NCBI RefSeq assembly: GCF_027587375.1
Contig: NZ_JAMXIC010000007.1
Coordinates: 62,001-126,000, forward strand
Reading direction: 5' to 3'
Source: Arthrobacter sp. B2a2-09
GTDB lineage: Bacteria; Actinomycetota; Actinomycetes; Actinomycetales; Micrococcaceae
Length of the DNA: 64,000 nucleotides
In this document: piece after piece, positions 33,474 through 41,969 of the stretch
Layout of the letters: every line of letters starts with the position of its first letter
Numbering within the stretch: position 1 is the first letter of the stretch
The notes under the pieces: generated by a model
What the model was told of the DNA's origin: nothing
The model's database searches: none
The model's input: only the letters and a program-made list of their open reading frames with translations
Translations under genes and position numbers: made by a program

Positions 33474-35174
33474 ATGAGACGAACAACAGCATTCGGTGCA
33501 GGGTTACTACTCGCCGGACTCGCCGCCTTCGGCCCGCAGTCTGCGGTGGCCGCTGAGACCCCCAAGGCATCCGTGGGGAACACCACGCATTGCGAGGCCG
33601 AGCCACTCACGATGGCGTACTACCGGACCTGGCGCGACGTCACCGTGCCGCACAACGCCAACTCGGACTTGCCGGACCCGAACGTCACGCGCATGAGCGA
33701 CCTCCCTCCGGAGATCGATGTGGCGATGGTCTTCGACGCCGGCGCCACGGCCAATACCGACTATTGGGCCACCCTGCGCGACACCTACGTGCCCGCATTG
33801 CACGCGCAGGGCACGAAGGTCGTCTACACCCTGTGGATCGAGCAGCTCGCCAACGCCGACATTCCGCTGACCGAGGACGCTTACCGCTCCTACGCGCAGA
33901 AACTCGTCGACACCTACGTCACCCCGTACGGCCTCGACGGGATCGACATCGACGTCGAGTCCTATCCGCAGGGTGACCACCTCACCCGCGCGATCGGAGT
34001 GTTCAACGCCCTCGGCAAACTGATCGGCCCGCAGTCCGGCACCGACAAGATCTTCATCTACGACACCAACCAGTCCGGCGACACCCCGCTGTTCAAGGCC
34101 GTGCACCAGAACGTCTCCTTTGTGCTCCTGCAGGCCTACGGCCGCGGCGCGTGGGGGATGCAGGGGACCTGGAACACGTTCGCTGACAAGATCGCCTCCT
34201 GCCAGTTCCTGCCCGGCTTCTCCTTCCCCGAGGAGAAGGATCCGACGCGCTGGGGTGACGCCGAAGGCATCTACGATCCCGCCACGGCACCGCGGAGCAC
34301 CGCGTACCAGTACGCGACCTGGCAGCCCGAGAGCGGCTCGCCGAAGGGCGGGTTCTTCGCATACGCTGTGGACCGCGACGGAAAGGTCTGGGGCGATAAC
34401 ACGATCACGCCCACCGCGTTCTCTTGGATGAAGAACCTGTCCGCAGTGCAGGACAAGGCCGCGGGCGTCGTGCCCAAGGGCACCTGGTCACTGGCGGTGG
34501 CGTCCACTCCGGCGCATGGGAGTGAGGTGGGTCCGGGTGACACGGTCACGTGGACGGTGTCGGCGACCGCCGGATCCGTCGACGTGCAGGGCGCGATCGT
34601 GGTTTTGGACCTCACGGACCTCGTTGACGACGCCACCATCGAAGGCCTCACGGTGTCGACCGGTATGACTGAGCAACATGCTCGGGCCGCGGGGTGGATG
34701 ACGGATCTGGCCGCCGGTAAGAGCGCGACCCTGACGGTTTCGGCGCGCATCAGCGCTGCCGATCCTGAATCCGGGGCGGTGTCGGCGGCTGCCGAGGGGC
34801 CTGTTCCGGGCCGGGTCTCGGTAGCGGTCACAGGCCTCGCGCCGCGCGCCGATCTGACCGCCTGCGACGGATGCACGGGCATTTCCCTCACGGTGGCGGA
34901 TTCCGGGCCGACGACGCCGACTCCGACGCCGACCCCGACGCCGACCGGGACGGCCACAGCGTCGCCGACGCCGAGCGAGACCGGCACGCCGACGCCGTCG
35001 GCCACGCCCACCTCGACGCCGATCGGAGCCGGCATCACTACAGGCGTTGGGCCAGGGTCTCCCCTCGCGTTTACGGGCGGGCTTGATCCGTTCCGCTGGC
35101 TGGGCGTCGGCGCACTGCTCGCCGCCATCGGCGGAGCGATGGTCGCATGGCGCCGGAGGGCGCACCGTAGCTGA
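33474..35174 (+). CDS. Wall-anchored GH18 endo-beta-N-acetylglucosaminidase (EndoH-like)
   Basis: Secreted enzyme, 566 aa, predicted to cut between the two core GlcNAc residues of N-glycans and free high-mannose chains. A signal peptide ends near residue 24. The catalytic motif D155-G-I-D158-I-D160-V-E162 is the GH18 signature, and YYRTWRDV plus QAYGRGAWG fit the EndoH/EndoS group rather than chitinases. An Ig-like segment (about 345-470) and a Thr/Pro-rich spacer lead to LAFTG, a helix and RRRAHRS. LAXTG suggests a class E housekeeping sortase, which is not encoded here. It begins the sugar flow of the neighbouring importer, GH38 and GH5 enzymes. Confidence 0.85.
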   Translation: MRRTTAFGAGLLLAGLAAFGPQSAVAAETPKASVGNTTHCEAEPLTMAYYRTWRDVTVPHNANSDLPDPNVTRMSDLPPEIDVAMVFDAGATANTDYWATLRDTYVPALHAQGTKVVYTLWIEQLANADIPLTEDAYRSYAQKLVDTYVTPYGLDGIDIDVESYPQGDHLTRAIGVFNALGKLIGPQSGTDKIFIYDTNQSGDTPLFKAVHQNVSFVLLQAYGRGAWGMQGTWNTFADKIASCQFLPGFSFPEEKDPTRWGDAEGIYDPATAPRSTAYQYATWQPESGSPKGGFFAYAVDRDGKVWGDNTITPTAFSWMKNLSAVQDKAAGVVPKGTWSLAVASTPAHGSEVGPGDTVTWTVSATAGSVDVQGAIVVLDLTDLVDDATIEGLTVSTGMTEQHARAAGWMTDLAAGKSATLTVSARISAADPESGAVSAAAEGPVPGRVSVAVTGLAPRADLTACDGCTGISLTVADSGPTTPTPTPTPTPTGTATASPTPSETGTPTPSATPTSTPIGAGITTGVGPGSPLAFTGGLDPFRWLGVGALLAAIGGAMVAWRRRAHRS

Positions 35175-35220
35175 CCACAGGGAAACCCGTTCCTGAACTC
35201 ATTTTCCGACGGAGGCTTTG

Positions 35221-35676
35221 GTGTCGCAGATCCTAAATAGTCCGCCTGAACAGTGGCATCCATCGGATGCCGCTGTTCAGGGAACCTTCTCGACGTGCCT
35301 GTTTCACGGCGCCGGAGTGCGCCTGGTTCATTACGCAGACAAGGCCACGGCGGCTTCGAGCGACACCTTGGCCTATTCCGCCTGGATCATCAATGATTCA
35401 GGCGAAGAGCTCACCGATGTCACCCTTGTCCTGCGATCCTTCACCAACGCGGGCATGGAGGATTTGAAGTACGCGAGCGGTCCGTCCGTCTTGACCTTGG
35501 GCCCGATGCCCGCGGGAGGGGAAACTGAGCTGGTCTTCACGTATGTCGTCACCGAAAACGACCAGCGCCATGCAGGGGAGCTCATCAGCGCCATGGCTGT
35601 CCAAGCGGTGACCGCCTCCGGGGCGAAACTCTGGGATGAACACGACGCGATCACGCCCATTTCCTTGCCCTCTTAG
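35221..35676 (+). CDS. Ig-like (DUF11/CARDB-like) conserved protein, paralogue 2
   Basis: A 151-aa protein with the same motif series as the product at 14472-14879: AYSAWIINDSGEELTDV, RSFTNAGMEDLKY, AGGETELVFTY, HAGELISAM and DEHDAI. GTG at 35221 is chosen because GGAGG is five nt upstream; TTG at 35218 is too close. It follows the EndoH gene by 46 nt on the same strand. No signal peptide. Function unknown. The two copies enclose the pilus and N-glycan loci. Confidence 0.72.
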   Translation: MSQILNSPPEQWHPSDAAVQGTFSTCLFHGAGVRLVHYADKATAASSDTLAYSAWIINDSGEELTDVTLVLRSFTNAGMEDLKYASGPSVLTLGPMPAGGETELVFTYVVTENDQRHAGELISAMAVQAVTASGAKLWDEHDAITPISLPS

Positions 35677-35735
35677 CCCGCCCAATGTTCGAGGAGGCAC
35701 TCGCCTTCATTGCAGGGGGTGCCTACTTTTGCGCC

Positions 35736-36062
35736 TTACCTTTTCTGCCATTGCCAGGCGTGCCAGAACAGTAGCGTCGCCAGGATCAGGGCGGCGGCCT
35801 GAAGCAGGTGTGGGGTCATGTTCATCAGGATGAACGGGAATGGCATCGTATTTCCTGGGGTGGGGGCGAGCGGGGTCATGGCCTCATTGATGATCACCAT
35901 GATGCCTATGACGAGCGCCAGCTCCAGCACCCACAGTCCGATGATGAACGGATTCACGGTAGCTCTACCTTGAGGCACCTCAACCGCGCCTAGGTGATGC
36001 TCCAGCGAATTACCGTGCTCGTCGATTTCGCGGAATTCAATCCCGGCCTGAGCCTCGTCCAT
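35736..36062 (-). CDS. Small two-helix membrane protein
   Basis: A 108-aa hypothetical protein. A polar N-terminus (MDEAQAGIEFREIDEHG) precedes two membrane helices, IIGLWVLELALVIGIMVII and LLQAAALILATLLFWHAW. GGGGGGAAC stands before the ATG at 36062; the longer frame to 36218 crosses the promoter region of the divergent SDR gene. I do not recognise a family. Confidence 0.65.
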   Translation of the reverse strand: MDEAQAGIEFREIDEHGNSLEHHLGAVEVPQGRATVNPFIIGLWVLELALVIGIMVIINEAMTPLAPTPGNTMPFPFILMNMTPHLLQAAALILATLLFWHAWQWQKR

Positions 36063-36211
36063 TGTCCGTTCCCCCCGGTTCGGCGGCCGTTGTCCCGCCT
36101 TCGACGGCTTGTGCGGCACACTTTTGAGGCACTCTACCGCGTGCACCGGGAACGCACGAGTACCGGGACGCACAACACCACACGGAGGGCCAACCGGGCT
36201 AGTCTGGGCGC

Positions 36212-37006
36212 ATGACAACTCGTGCCAACGAACTCACCGCCTTGGTCACCGGTGCTACTGCCGGGCTTGGTGCGCAATTCGCCCGCCAGCTGGCCGAATC
36301 CGGCCACCACCTCGTCCTCGTGGCCCGCGACGAAGGGCGTCTGAGGGCAAGCGCTGAGGTGCTTGAGCGGGACTTCAGTATCTCTGTGGAGGTCCTGCCC
36401 GCAGACTTGACCTCCGACGTCGGGGTTGCGGCTGTCGCGGCCAGGCTGCGGGACGCTTCGCGGCCGGTGGATGTGCTGGTCAACAATGCCGGAATCGGGC
36501 TGCTGAACTCTTTCGAGAAGAACGATGTGGAAGACGAAAAGCGGCATCTCCGGCTGCATGTCCAGACGCCCATGGAGCTGTGCCACGCGGCGTTGGAGGT
36601 CATGTTGGCGCGAAAGTCGGGCCGGATCATCAACGTCGCGAGTGTTGCGGCCTTCGCGAACCGGGGCAGCTATTCGGCAGCCAAGGCTTGGCAGGTCAGC
36701 TTCAGCCGTTGGGCGAACACTGCGTACGCGGACAGCGGTGTGAAGGTTACCGCGGTGTGCCCGGGCTTCACCCACACGGAGTTCCACGATCGCATGGGCA
36801 TGGACAAGTCAGTGGCTCCGCGCTTTTTGTGGCTGAAGGCCGAGCGCGTTGTCAGGGAAGGCTTGGAGGACAACGCCAAGGGCAAGGGGATATCCATCCC
36901 GACCAAGCGCTACAAAGCGATCACCGCCGTCATGCGCTTCCTGCCGGCGAAGCTTACGTCGGGTCCGCCTCGCCTCGCCGCGAAGCAAGCCGGGCCCGCG
37001 AAGTAA
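36212..37006 (+). CDS. Short-chain dehydrogenase/reductase
   Basis: NAD(P)-dependent oxidoreductase, 264 aa. TGATAGLGAQFA is the cofactor-binding glycine motif, NNAGIG the structural motif, and NVASVAAF with YSAAK the catalytic Ser-Tyr-Lys set. It resembles the DltE/YqjQ-like group. Its 3' end overlaps the convergent FUSC gene by 53 bp. Substrate unknown. Confidence 0.87.
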   Translation: MTTRANELTALVTGATAGLGAQFARQLAESGHHLVLVARDEGRLRASAEVLERDFSISVEVLPADLTSDVGVAAVAARLRDASRPVDVLVNNAGIGLLNSFEKNDVEDEKRHLRLHVQTPMELCHAALEVMLARKSGRIINVASVAAFANRGSYSAAKAWQVSFSRWANTAYADSGVKVTAVCPGFTHTEFHDRMGMDKSVAPRFLWLKAERVVREGLEDNAKGKGISIPTKRYKAITAVMRFLPAKLTSGPPRLAAKQAGPAK

Positions 37007-38066
37007 ACCGGGGCGCCTGGACCAGCACCGCCACCGCGATCCCGATCACGGCTCCCACGAAGGTCTCCACCCCGCGTTCCAGGACGAGCACGCCAGGGTC
37101 CGAGGGAGCCGTCAGTTGAGTCATGAGCAGGATGACCGGGGTGAAGAACGCCATGGCCCAGCCGTAGTGCCTGCTCATGAACAGCTCGGTGGGGAACTGG
37201 AAACCGATCACCAGAAGGGCAAGGATGATGGTGGTTTGCCCCGGGAAATAGTTCAGCGGGGACAGCGGTCCTGGAAAGAGTACGACGGCGACAATCGCCA
37301 ATCCGAGGAACGTCCCCACGATGCGGTGGATGCCGCGGTGCAGGCGGCTGGGCATATCGGCTCCGGCCAGCGGAACGGCGGCGGCGGCCATGGCCCAATG
37401 CGGGTGCCCGCTTCCCGTGAGTACTCCGCAAGCACCTGCTGCGCCGACGGCGAGCACATACCGGGCCGCGTGGACCCCTGCTGCTTGGCGCAACTGCCCC
37501 GAGGACGCCGGAATGTCCCTTATGGCGCCACGTACCCACGCCCGGTGCCGAAGCCACCCGGCAAAGCCCACCACCATCGAGAACGCTGCAGATGCCGCGC
37601 AGATCAGGACCGCAGCAAGGAAAGGGATATGCGCAGGGACGGAAGCGCATGCCCCGAGGGCCAGGATTCCGAAGAACGGGCCGTTGGGCTTGAGCCTTAC
37701 CTTGTCCGAGAACAGCGAGCCCACGCCCGCCAGGACCGCCTCTACTACTACCAATCCCCATGAATGGACATGGGAGACGGACAAGAGCGTGCCCACCGAA
37801 ACGCCGGCGAGGAGCACCGCGGCTGCCTGGGCCTGGTGCTTGAGCCGCAGTTGATGCGACTCGGCACGGCCGTACATGCCGGTCAGGGCGCCGAACACGG
37901 CGTAGATGATGAGGTCTGCACGGCCAACCGCGAGAAGCACCAGTGCCGGCACGGCGACGCTCAGTGCGACACGGACGGCAGCAAGGTGATCGTTGCTTGC
38001 CGGTGGAATCCTATGAAGGGCGCGTGCATGGGCCAGGATTGATCGCAACGGGACACCACCAATCAA
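36954..38066 (-). CDS. FUSC-family membrane protein
   Basis: A 370-aa membrane protein with two groups of helices separated by a long hydrophilic middle, as in fusaric-acid-resistance and aromatic-acid-efflux proteins. The repeated segments AVFGALTGMYGR and GTFLGLAIVAVVLF fit the FUSC fold. It converges on the SDR gene. Export of aromatic or toxic organic acids is the usual role, inferred from family only. Confidence 0.78.
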   Translation of the reverse strand: MIGGVPLRSILAHARALHRIPPASNDHLAAVRVALSVAVPALVLLAVGRADLIIYAVFGALTGMYGRAESHQLRLKHQAQAAAVLLAGVSVGTLLSVSHVHSWGLVVVEAVLAGVGSLFSDKVRLKPNGPFFGILALGACASVPAHIPFLAAVLICAASAAFSMVVGFAGWLRHRAWVRGAIRDIPASSGQLRQAAGVHAARYVLAVGAAGACGVLTGSGHPHWAMAAAAVPLAGADMPSRLHRGIHRIVGTFLGLAIVAVVLFPGPLSPLNYFPGQTTIILALLVIGFQFPTELFMSRHYGWAMAFFTPVILLMTQLTAPSDPGVLVLERGVETFVGAVIGIAVAVLVQAPRFTSRARLASRRGEADPT

Positions 38067-38158
38067 TTCAGCCGATCATTGGGAAGTTATCAGCACTCCA
38101 AGATCCGCGCCATTAGCTGGGTCACAAGGTTTCCTTGTGCTTCGGTTTCCCACCCAAC

Positions 38159-38212
38159 TGACTCGCAGTTGTTGTCGTTTTGACGCGCGAAAACGACAAC
38201 AAGTGCGAGTCA
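38159..38212. repeat. 23-bp inverted repeat (REP-like palindrome)
   Basis: Arms 38159-38181 and 38190-38212 pair with one mismatch around the loop GACGCGCG; the inner part reads TTGTTGTCGTTTT. It lies in the 180-bp gap between the divergent FUSC and SRPBCC genes, so a terminator role is unlikely; a dispersed palindromic element or regulator site is more probable. Confidence 0.65.
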
Positions 38213-38246
38213 CTTGGGCCGGGCGAATCAGTGGCAGGATCGAACC

Positions 38247-38702
38247 ATGACTGTGTCGTTCACATGCCATACGCATATCGAAATGGAACCCGGGGAGCTC
38301 TTCGATCTCGCGCGCAACGTCGACGCGCACGTCGGCTCCATGGCCAAGTCCCGGGAACGTGCGGTTGCCGGCGTCGTGTCCGGACTGCTCTCGGAAGGCG
38401 ACGAGGTTACCTGGCAGGCCTGGCATTTCGCTGTACCCCTGCGGATGAGCAGCCGCATCACCCAGTTTCGCTTCCCTGATTCGTTTACGGATGAGCAAGT
38501 GCGGGGTCCGTTCCGCTTCTTCCGGCACGTGCACGAGTTCATTCCCGACGACGGCGGCACGCTCATGATCGATCGCGTCGAATTCGCGGCGCCCTTCGGC
38601 GTCGTGGGCCGGCTTGCGGAGAATGCTTTCCTGGGGCGATACCTGCAGAACCTCATTGAACAGCGCAACGAATATCTTGCCCGCAACGGTGCCCCCGCAT
38701 GA
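38247..38702 (+). CDS. SRPBCC (START-like) ligand-binding protein
   Basis: A 151-aa protein with the pattern of polyketide-cyclase/START-type domains: an N-terminal strand, a helix-grip region, VTWQAWHFAVPLRMSSRITQF and a long C-terminal helix, GRYLQNLIEQRNEYL. Such proteins bind hydrophobic ligands; the ligand is unknown. The stop overlaps the GNAT start by ATGA. Confidence 0.78.
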   Translation: MTVSFTCHTHIEMEPGELFDLARNVDAHVGSMAKSRERAVAGVVSGLLSEGDEVTWQAWHFAVPLRMSSRITQFRFPDSFTDEQVRGPFRFFRHVHEFIPDDGGTLMIDRVEFAAPFGVVGRLAENAFLGRYLQNLIEQRNEYLARNGAPA

Positions 38703-39241
38703 TCAGGCCGGCCCGCGCGGACGAACTGGAACGGCTCCGCGGGATCGAATTCGCCGCGGGCGAGATCTTCCGCTCTCACGGAATGGACGCCATCGCAGAC
38801 GATGAGCCGTTGACCGTCACGGAGTTGGCTCTCTTCCAAGCGCGCGGCGGTGCTTTGGTCTTTGCCGACGCATCAGACGTTCCAGTGGCCTATCTCCTGA
38901 TTGAGCATCTGGACGGAAATGCGCACGTTGAGCAGTTGAGTGTCCACCCATCGCATGCGCGGCGAGGTCTCGGGAGCGAGCTGCTCGATGTTGCCGAAAA
39001 GTGGGCACGGGCCGAGGGCTTGGAATGGCTGACCCTGACCACTTTCCGCGATGTTCCTTGGAATGCGCCCTACTATCGCCGGCTGGGTTTCGAGGAGCTG
39101 CACCCGGAGATGTTGGACGACGGACTCAGGGGCATCCTGGAGTGCGAGGGCTTGGTGGGCCTGAGCCGTTGGCCGAGGATCGCCATGCGGAGGCGCGTCA
39201 GGTCAATCCTTACTCAGGAAGATTCTGTCAGTCTGTATTGA
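38699..39241 (+). CDS. GNAT-family N-acetyltransferase
   Basis: A 180-aa acetyl-CoA-dependent acetyltransferase. HVEQLSVHPSHARRGLGSELL carries the Q/R-x-x-G-x-G/A loop, and NAPYYRRLGFEEL is the usual C-terminal motif. It overlaps the SRPBCC gene and is followed closely by the HTH/Clp-N pair. Substrate unknown. Confidence 0.88.
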   Translation: MIRPARADELERLRGIEFAAGEIFRSHGMDAIADDEPLTVTELALFQARGGALVFADASDVPVAYLLIEHLDGNAHVEQLSVHPSHARRGLGSELLDVAEKWARAEGLEWLTLTTFRDVPWNAPYYRRLGFEELHPEMLDDGLRGILECEGLVGLSRWPRIAMRRRVRSILTQEDSVSLY

Positions 39242-39274
39242 CAGGCAGATGCTGTCAGTTCAAACTGACAGCAT
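39225..39274. promoter_or_regulatory. Twin CTGTCA...TGACAG palindromes over the HTH gene start
   Basis: The first palindrome is CTGTCA (39225-39230) with TGACAG (39239-39244). The second is ATGCTGTCAGTT (39249-39260) with its perfect complement (39263-39274). The half-sites are 27 nt apart and the second palindrome runs into the ATG of the HTH gene, a strong sign of autoregulation. Confidence 0.7.
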
Positions 39275-39476
39275 GAATGGTGATGAGCTGACTTCCTCCA
39301 TCCCGGCGACGGACCCGGCAATTGGCCTCCGCGCCGTCGGTGCCCTGCATCGCCTGGCCGAAAAAGTCGAGGCCACCAACGTGGCCCTCGCGCGGCAGCA
39401 GGGCTGGTCCTGGGAACAAATCGGCGACGCCTTGGGCGTCTCCCGGCAGTCGGTCCACGCCAAATACGGAAAGTGA
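39273..39476 (+). CDS. Small helix-turn-helix protein paired with a Clp-N protein
   Basis: A 67-aa DNA-binding protein. The C-terminal half reads QQGWSWEQIGDALGVSRQSV, a clear helix-turn-helix. It is followed after 7 nt by the Clp-N-domain gene, a common actinobacterial pairing. No ribosome site is seen before the ATG, which overlaps a palindrome, so a leaderless transcript is possible. ATG at 39249 is an alternative start. Likely represses its own operon by binding the twin palindromes. Confidence 0.82.
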   Translation: MNGDELTSSIPATDPAIGLRAVGALHRLAEKVEATNVALARQQGWSWEQIGDALGVSRQSVHAKYGK

Positions 39477-39483
39477 GTCTGCC

Positions 39484-39948
39484 ATGTTTGAACGATTTGC
39501 CGGCGAAGCCAGAACCGCTGTCCATGCGGGCGCCGAGGAAGCCAAACGCCGTGGAGACCGCAGAATCGGCACGGACCATCTGCTGCTGGGATTGCTCCAC
39601 GATCCGGAGAGTTGCCGGACTTTGGAGACGGACCTTGAATCCGCCCGCGCCCAGCTCGACACCCTCGACCAGCAGGCGCTGGAAGCCGTCGGAATCACGC
39701 TGGGGGACTTCGGCCCCCTGACTGCGCCGAAGGGAAGCAGCCGGACCACCTTCACCTCGGCCGCCCGCTCGGTCATTCAGGACTCCTTGATATTGACAAC
39801 CCGGGAGAAGGCCCGCAGAATCACCACCCGACACCTCTTGCTCGCACTGCTGGAGCGGCACGAACCCGATCCGGCTGCGGTCCTGCTCAATAAGCTGGGC
39901 GTGGATACGGCAGCACTGAAAGTTAAGCTGCAGGACCTGCGGTCCTAG
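39484..39948 (+). CDS. Clp protease N-terminal (Clp R) domain protein
   Basis: A 154-aa stand-alone Clp-N protein with two helical repeats: [20 protein letters not shown] with [12 protein letters not shown], and [16 protein letters not shown] with [11 protein letters not shown]. It lacks the ATPase domains of ClpC/ClpA. It may recognise unfolded or modified protein and pass the signal to the upstream HTH partner. The stop overlaps the convergent DUF222 gene by four bases. Confidence 0.87.
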   Translation: MFERFAGEARTAVHAGAEEAKRRGDRRIGTDHLLLGLLHDPESCRTLETDLESARAQLDTLDQQALEAVGITLGDFGPLTAPKGSSRTTFTSAARSVIQDSLILTTREKARRITTRHLLLALLERHEPDPAAVLLNKLGVDTAALKVKLQDLRS

Positions 39949-41420
39949 GCCGATTGTCGCTGCCGGCGCCTGTAGTACAGGTCCCCGAAATAGTGTGCCG
40001 TCGTAGCGGGCGAGTCAGCGCCGGGCAAGTCAATGCCGGGTTTGTCGGTGGCTTTCGGGTGGGTGCCTGGCGGGGGTGGGGCTGTTGATCGGTAGTGGTG
40101 TCCGGTGGGGGTGCGGATTTCGAGGACATGCCGTGTGCCGGGGCCGGTTTTTGCGGTCCGGGTTCGGGCTGTCCAGCCGGGGAGTTCTTTGGTGTGGTTG
40201 CAGGCTTCGCACAAGCCGGCGCCGTTGGCGTGGCTGGTGGGGCCGCCGTCGTGCCAGGGGATGATGTGGTCGAAGTGCCGGATGGGTGCGTCGCAGTACG
40301 GGGTGCGGCAGGTGTCGTCGCGGGCTTGGATGAAGCGCCGCAGTCCGGGTGGGTAGAGCCGCGCCCTCGAATCGGCGGCGACAAGGTCCCCGCTTCCGGG
40401 GGCGGTGTAGAGGCGCCGGAGCCAGACCTTCAGATCCGGGCCTTGCCCGGCCTGGCCACGTTTGGTGTTGCCGGTGTTGTCGTTGAGGAGGTTCCTTGCC
40501 CAGGCGGCTGGGACGATGCCGTAGCCGGGGAGGCGGGCGGGTTCGCTGTCGCCTTGGAAGAGGGTGCGGTCGGTCATGACGAGCTGGATCTCGACGCCGG
40601 TGATGCCGCCCGGGGTGCCGGTGGTGCGTTCGACCAGGGCGTCGGCCATGATCTGCCCCCGGGACCGGTTGTCCCCCGTCGCGCGGAGGGTGTCGGCGTG
40701 CCTGTTCAACGCCGCGTGCACGGCCACGCCTTGGGCGACGGGAAGCAGGGCGGTCAGATAGGTCATGGTGTCCGGTGCCGGGCGCAGGCTGACGTGCCGC
40801 TCCTCGGCGGCGTGGCTGGCGCGCTGGGTGACGGAGCGGGGGTCCCGCCGGTACGCCGCGGTCCGGGCGGCGGAGATGATGGCCTTGTCTCCGGCACCGT
40901 CGAAGGTCCCGGTGTCGGCGGCGAGTTCCTCGTCCACGGCGCAGCGGTCTTCGGGGCTCAGGCAGGCTGTTTCCTTCACGAGCAGGGTGGCGCGCCATTC
41001 GCTGAGCTGTCCAGATTCCAGCGCGGCCATGGTGTGGGGCATTTCCGTCACGAGGGCCTTCGCGAGCCCGAAGAGCCGGGATCCGCGGGCGGGGGATTCC
41101 CTGCGGGCCAGGCCAATTTGCGCTCCGACGCCGCGTCCCTGCTCGTCCGTCGGGACGCCCTGACCGGCCTCGGAGCTGCGCTGCGCGCCGTCGAACGCGA
41201 CAGCGATCCGGGCCTGCAGACCCGCGACCGCGGACTTCAGGTCCTCTAGTCCACGCAACTGGTTTATCAGTTCAGTACTGTCGGAGCCTAGCCGGAGCGA
41301 GGACACCGCGCCGAGTAGGTCTTCTATTTGGGCACACGGGACAGCACCGTCCGGACCCGCGCCGCCGGCAGGCGCGCCCGATCCGATCAGCTGTGTTCCC
41401 CGAATCCCGTCCATAACCAA
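39945..41420 (-). CDS. DUF222 and HNH endonuclease domain protein
   Basis: A 491-aa protein typical of actinobacterial 13E12-type repeats. The N-terminal two thirds form the DUF222 helical domain; the C-terminus carries [19 protein letters not shown] followed by [14 protein letters not shown], an HNH nuclease fold with paired cysteines. These genes exist in many copies in actinobacteria and their biological role is unclear. An in-frame ATG at 41414 is an alternative start. Confidence 0.85.
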   Translation of the reverse strand: MVMDGIRGTQLIGSGAPAGGAGPDGAVPCAQIEDLLGAVSSLRLGSDSTELINQLRGLEDLKSAVAGLQARIAVAFDGAQRSSEAGQGVPTDEQGRGVGAQIGLARRESPARGSRLFGLAKALVTEMPHTMAALESGQLSEWRATLLVKETACLSPEDRCAVDEELAADTGTFDGAGDKAIISAARTAAYRRDPRSVTQRASHAAEERHVSLRPAPDTMTYLTALLPVAQGVAVHAALNRHADTLRATGDNRSRGQIMADALVERTTGTPGGITGVEIQLVMTDRTLFQGDSEPARLPGYGIVPAAWARNLLNDNTGNTKRGQAGQGPDLKVWLRRLYTAPGSGDLVAADSRARLYPPGLRRFIQARDDTCRTPYCDAPIRHFDHIIPWHDGGPTSHANGAGLCEACNHTKELPGWTARTRTAKTGPGTRHVLEIRTPTGHHYRSTAPPPPGTHPKATDKPGIDLPGADSPATTAHYFGDLYYRRRQRQSA

Positions 41421-41558
41421 AGCATTCCAGGAGGGTCTGACATTAATAGGCCGGAGAACACCTGGTCAGCCGAAAAACCGGAAAATAGGCAGAACTTTTT
41501 CTAAAACTTTGCTCGGGAAGGATTCCGGCGCCGCGGCGCCCCGGCGCCTCCGCCCTCC

Positions 41559-41960
41559 CTACCCCGCAACCAGCTCAACCTCGTAGCCGTCGGTATTCAC
41601 CAGATAGGCGGCGTAGTGATCGGCCCCGCCGGCGTGGGGATATTTGCTCTCGAACATCTCGTACCAGCCGGAGTCGGCGCCGAGCTCCCGGAGTCGGTCC
41701 ACGTTCTCCGTCGTGCCCGCGTGGAAGGCGAGGTGGTTGAGCCCGGGCTCCGTCCTGCGGTGCGTGCTTCCAGTGAGCGCCGTGGACTGTTCGATCACGA
41801 TGTACGTGCCTCCGAGTTTCCAACTGCAGCCCTCGGGCCACTCCTGGAATTGTTCGTAGCCTAGTTCGGCCAGTAGCCAGCCCCACTCTTCCTGGGCGCG
41901 GCCGATGTGAGGCACCCAAATCTCTACGTGGTGCAGCGAACCCACTGGAACTTCAGCCAT
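41559..41960 (-). CDS. VOC-family (glyoxalase-like) protein
   Basis: A 133-aa protein with two beta-alpha-beta-beta-beta units. HHVEIWVPHIGRA begins the first and NHLAFHAGTTENVDRL the second, ending DGYEVELV, in the usual metal-site order. It could be a dioxygenase, a thiol transferase or a resistance protein. It lies next to, but is not overlapped by, the two-component system. Reaction unknown. Confidence 0.85.
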   Translation of the reverse strand: MAEVPVGSLHHVEIWVPHIGRAQEEWGWLLAELGYEQFQEWPEGCSWKLGGTYIVIEQSTALTGSTHRRTEPGLNHLAFHAGTTENVDRLRELGADSGWYEMFESKYPHAGGADHYAAYLVNTDGYEVELVAG

Positions 41961-41969
41961 GCGCAGAGT

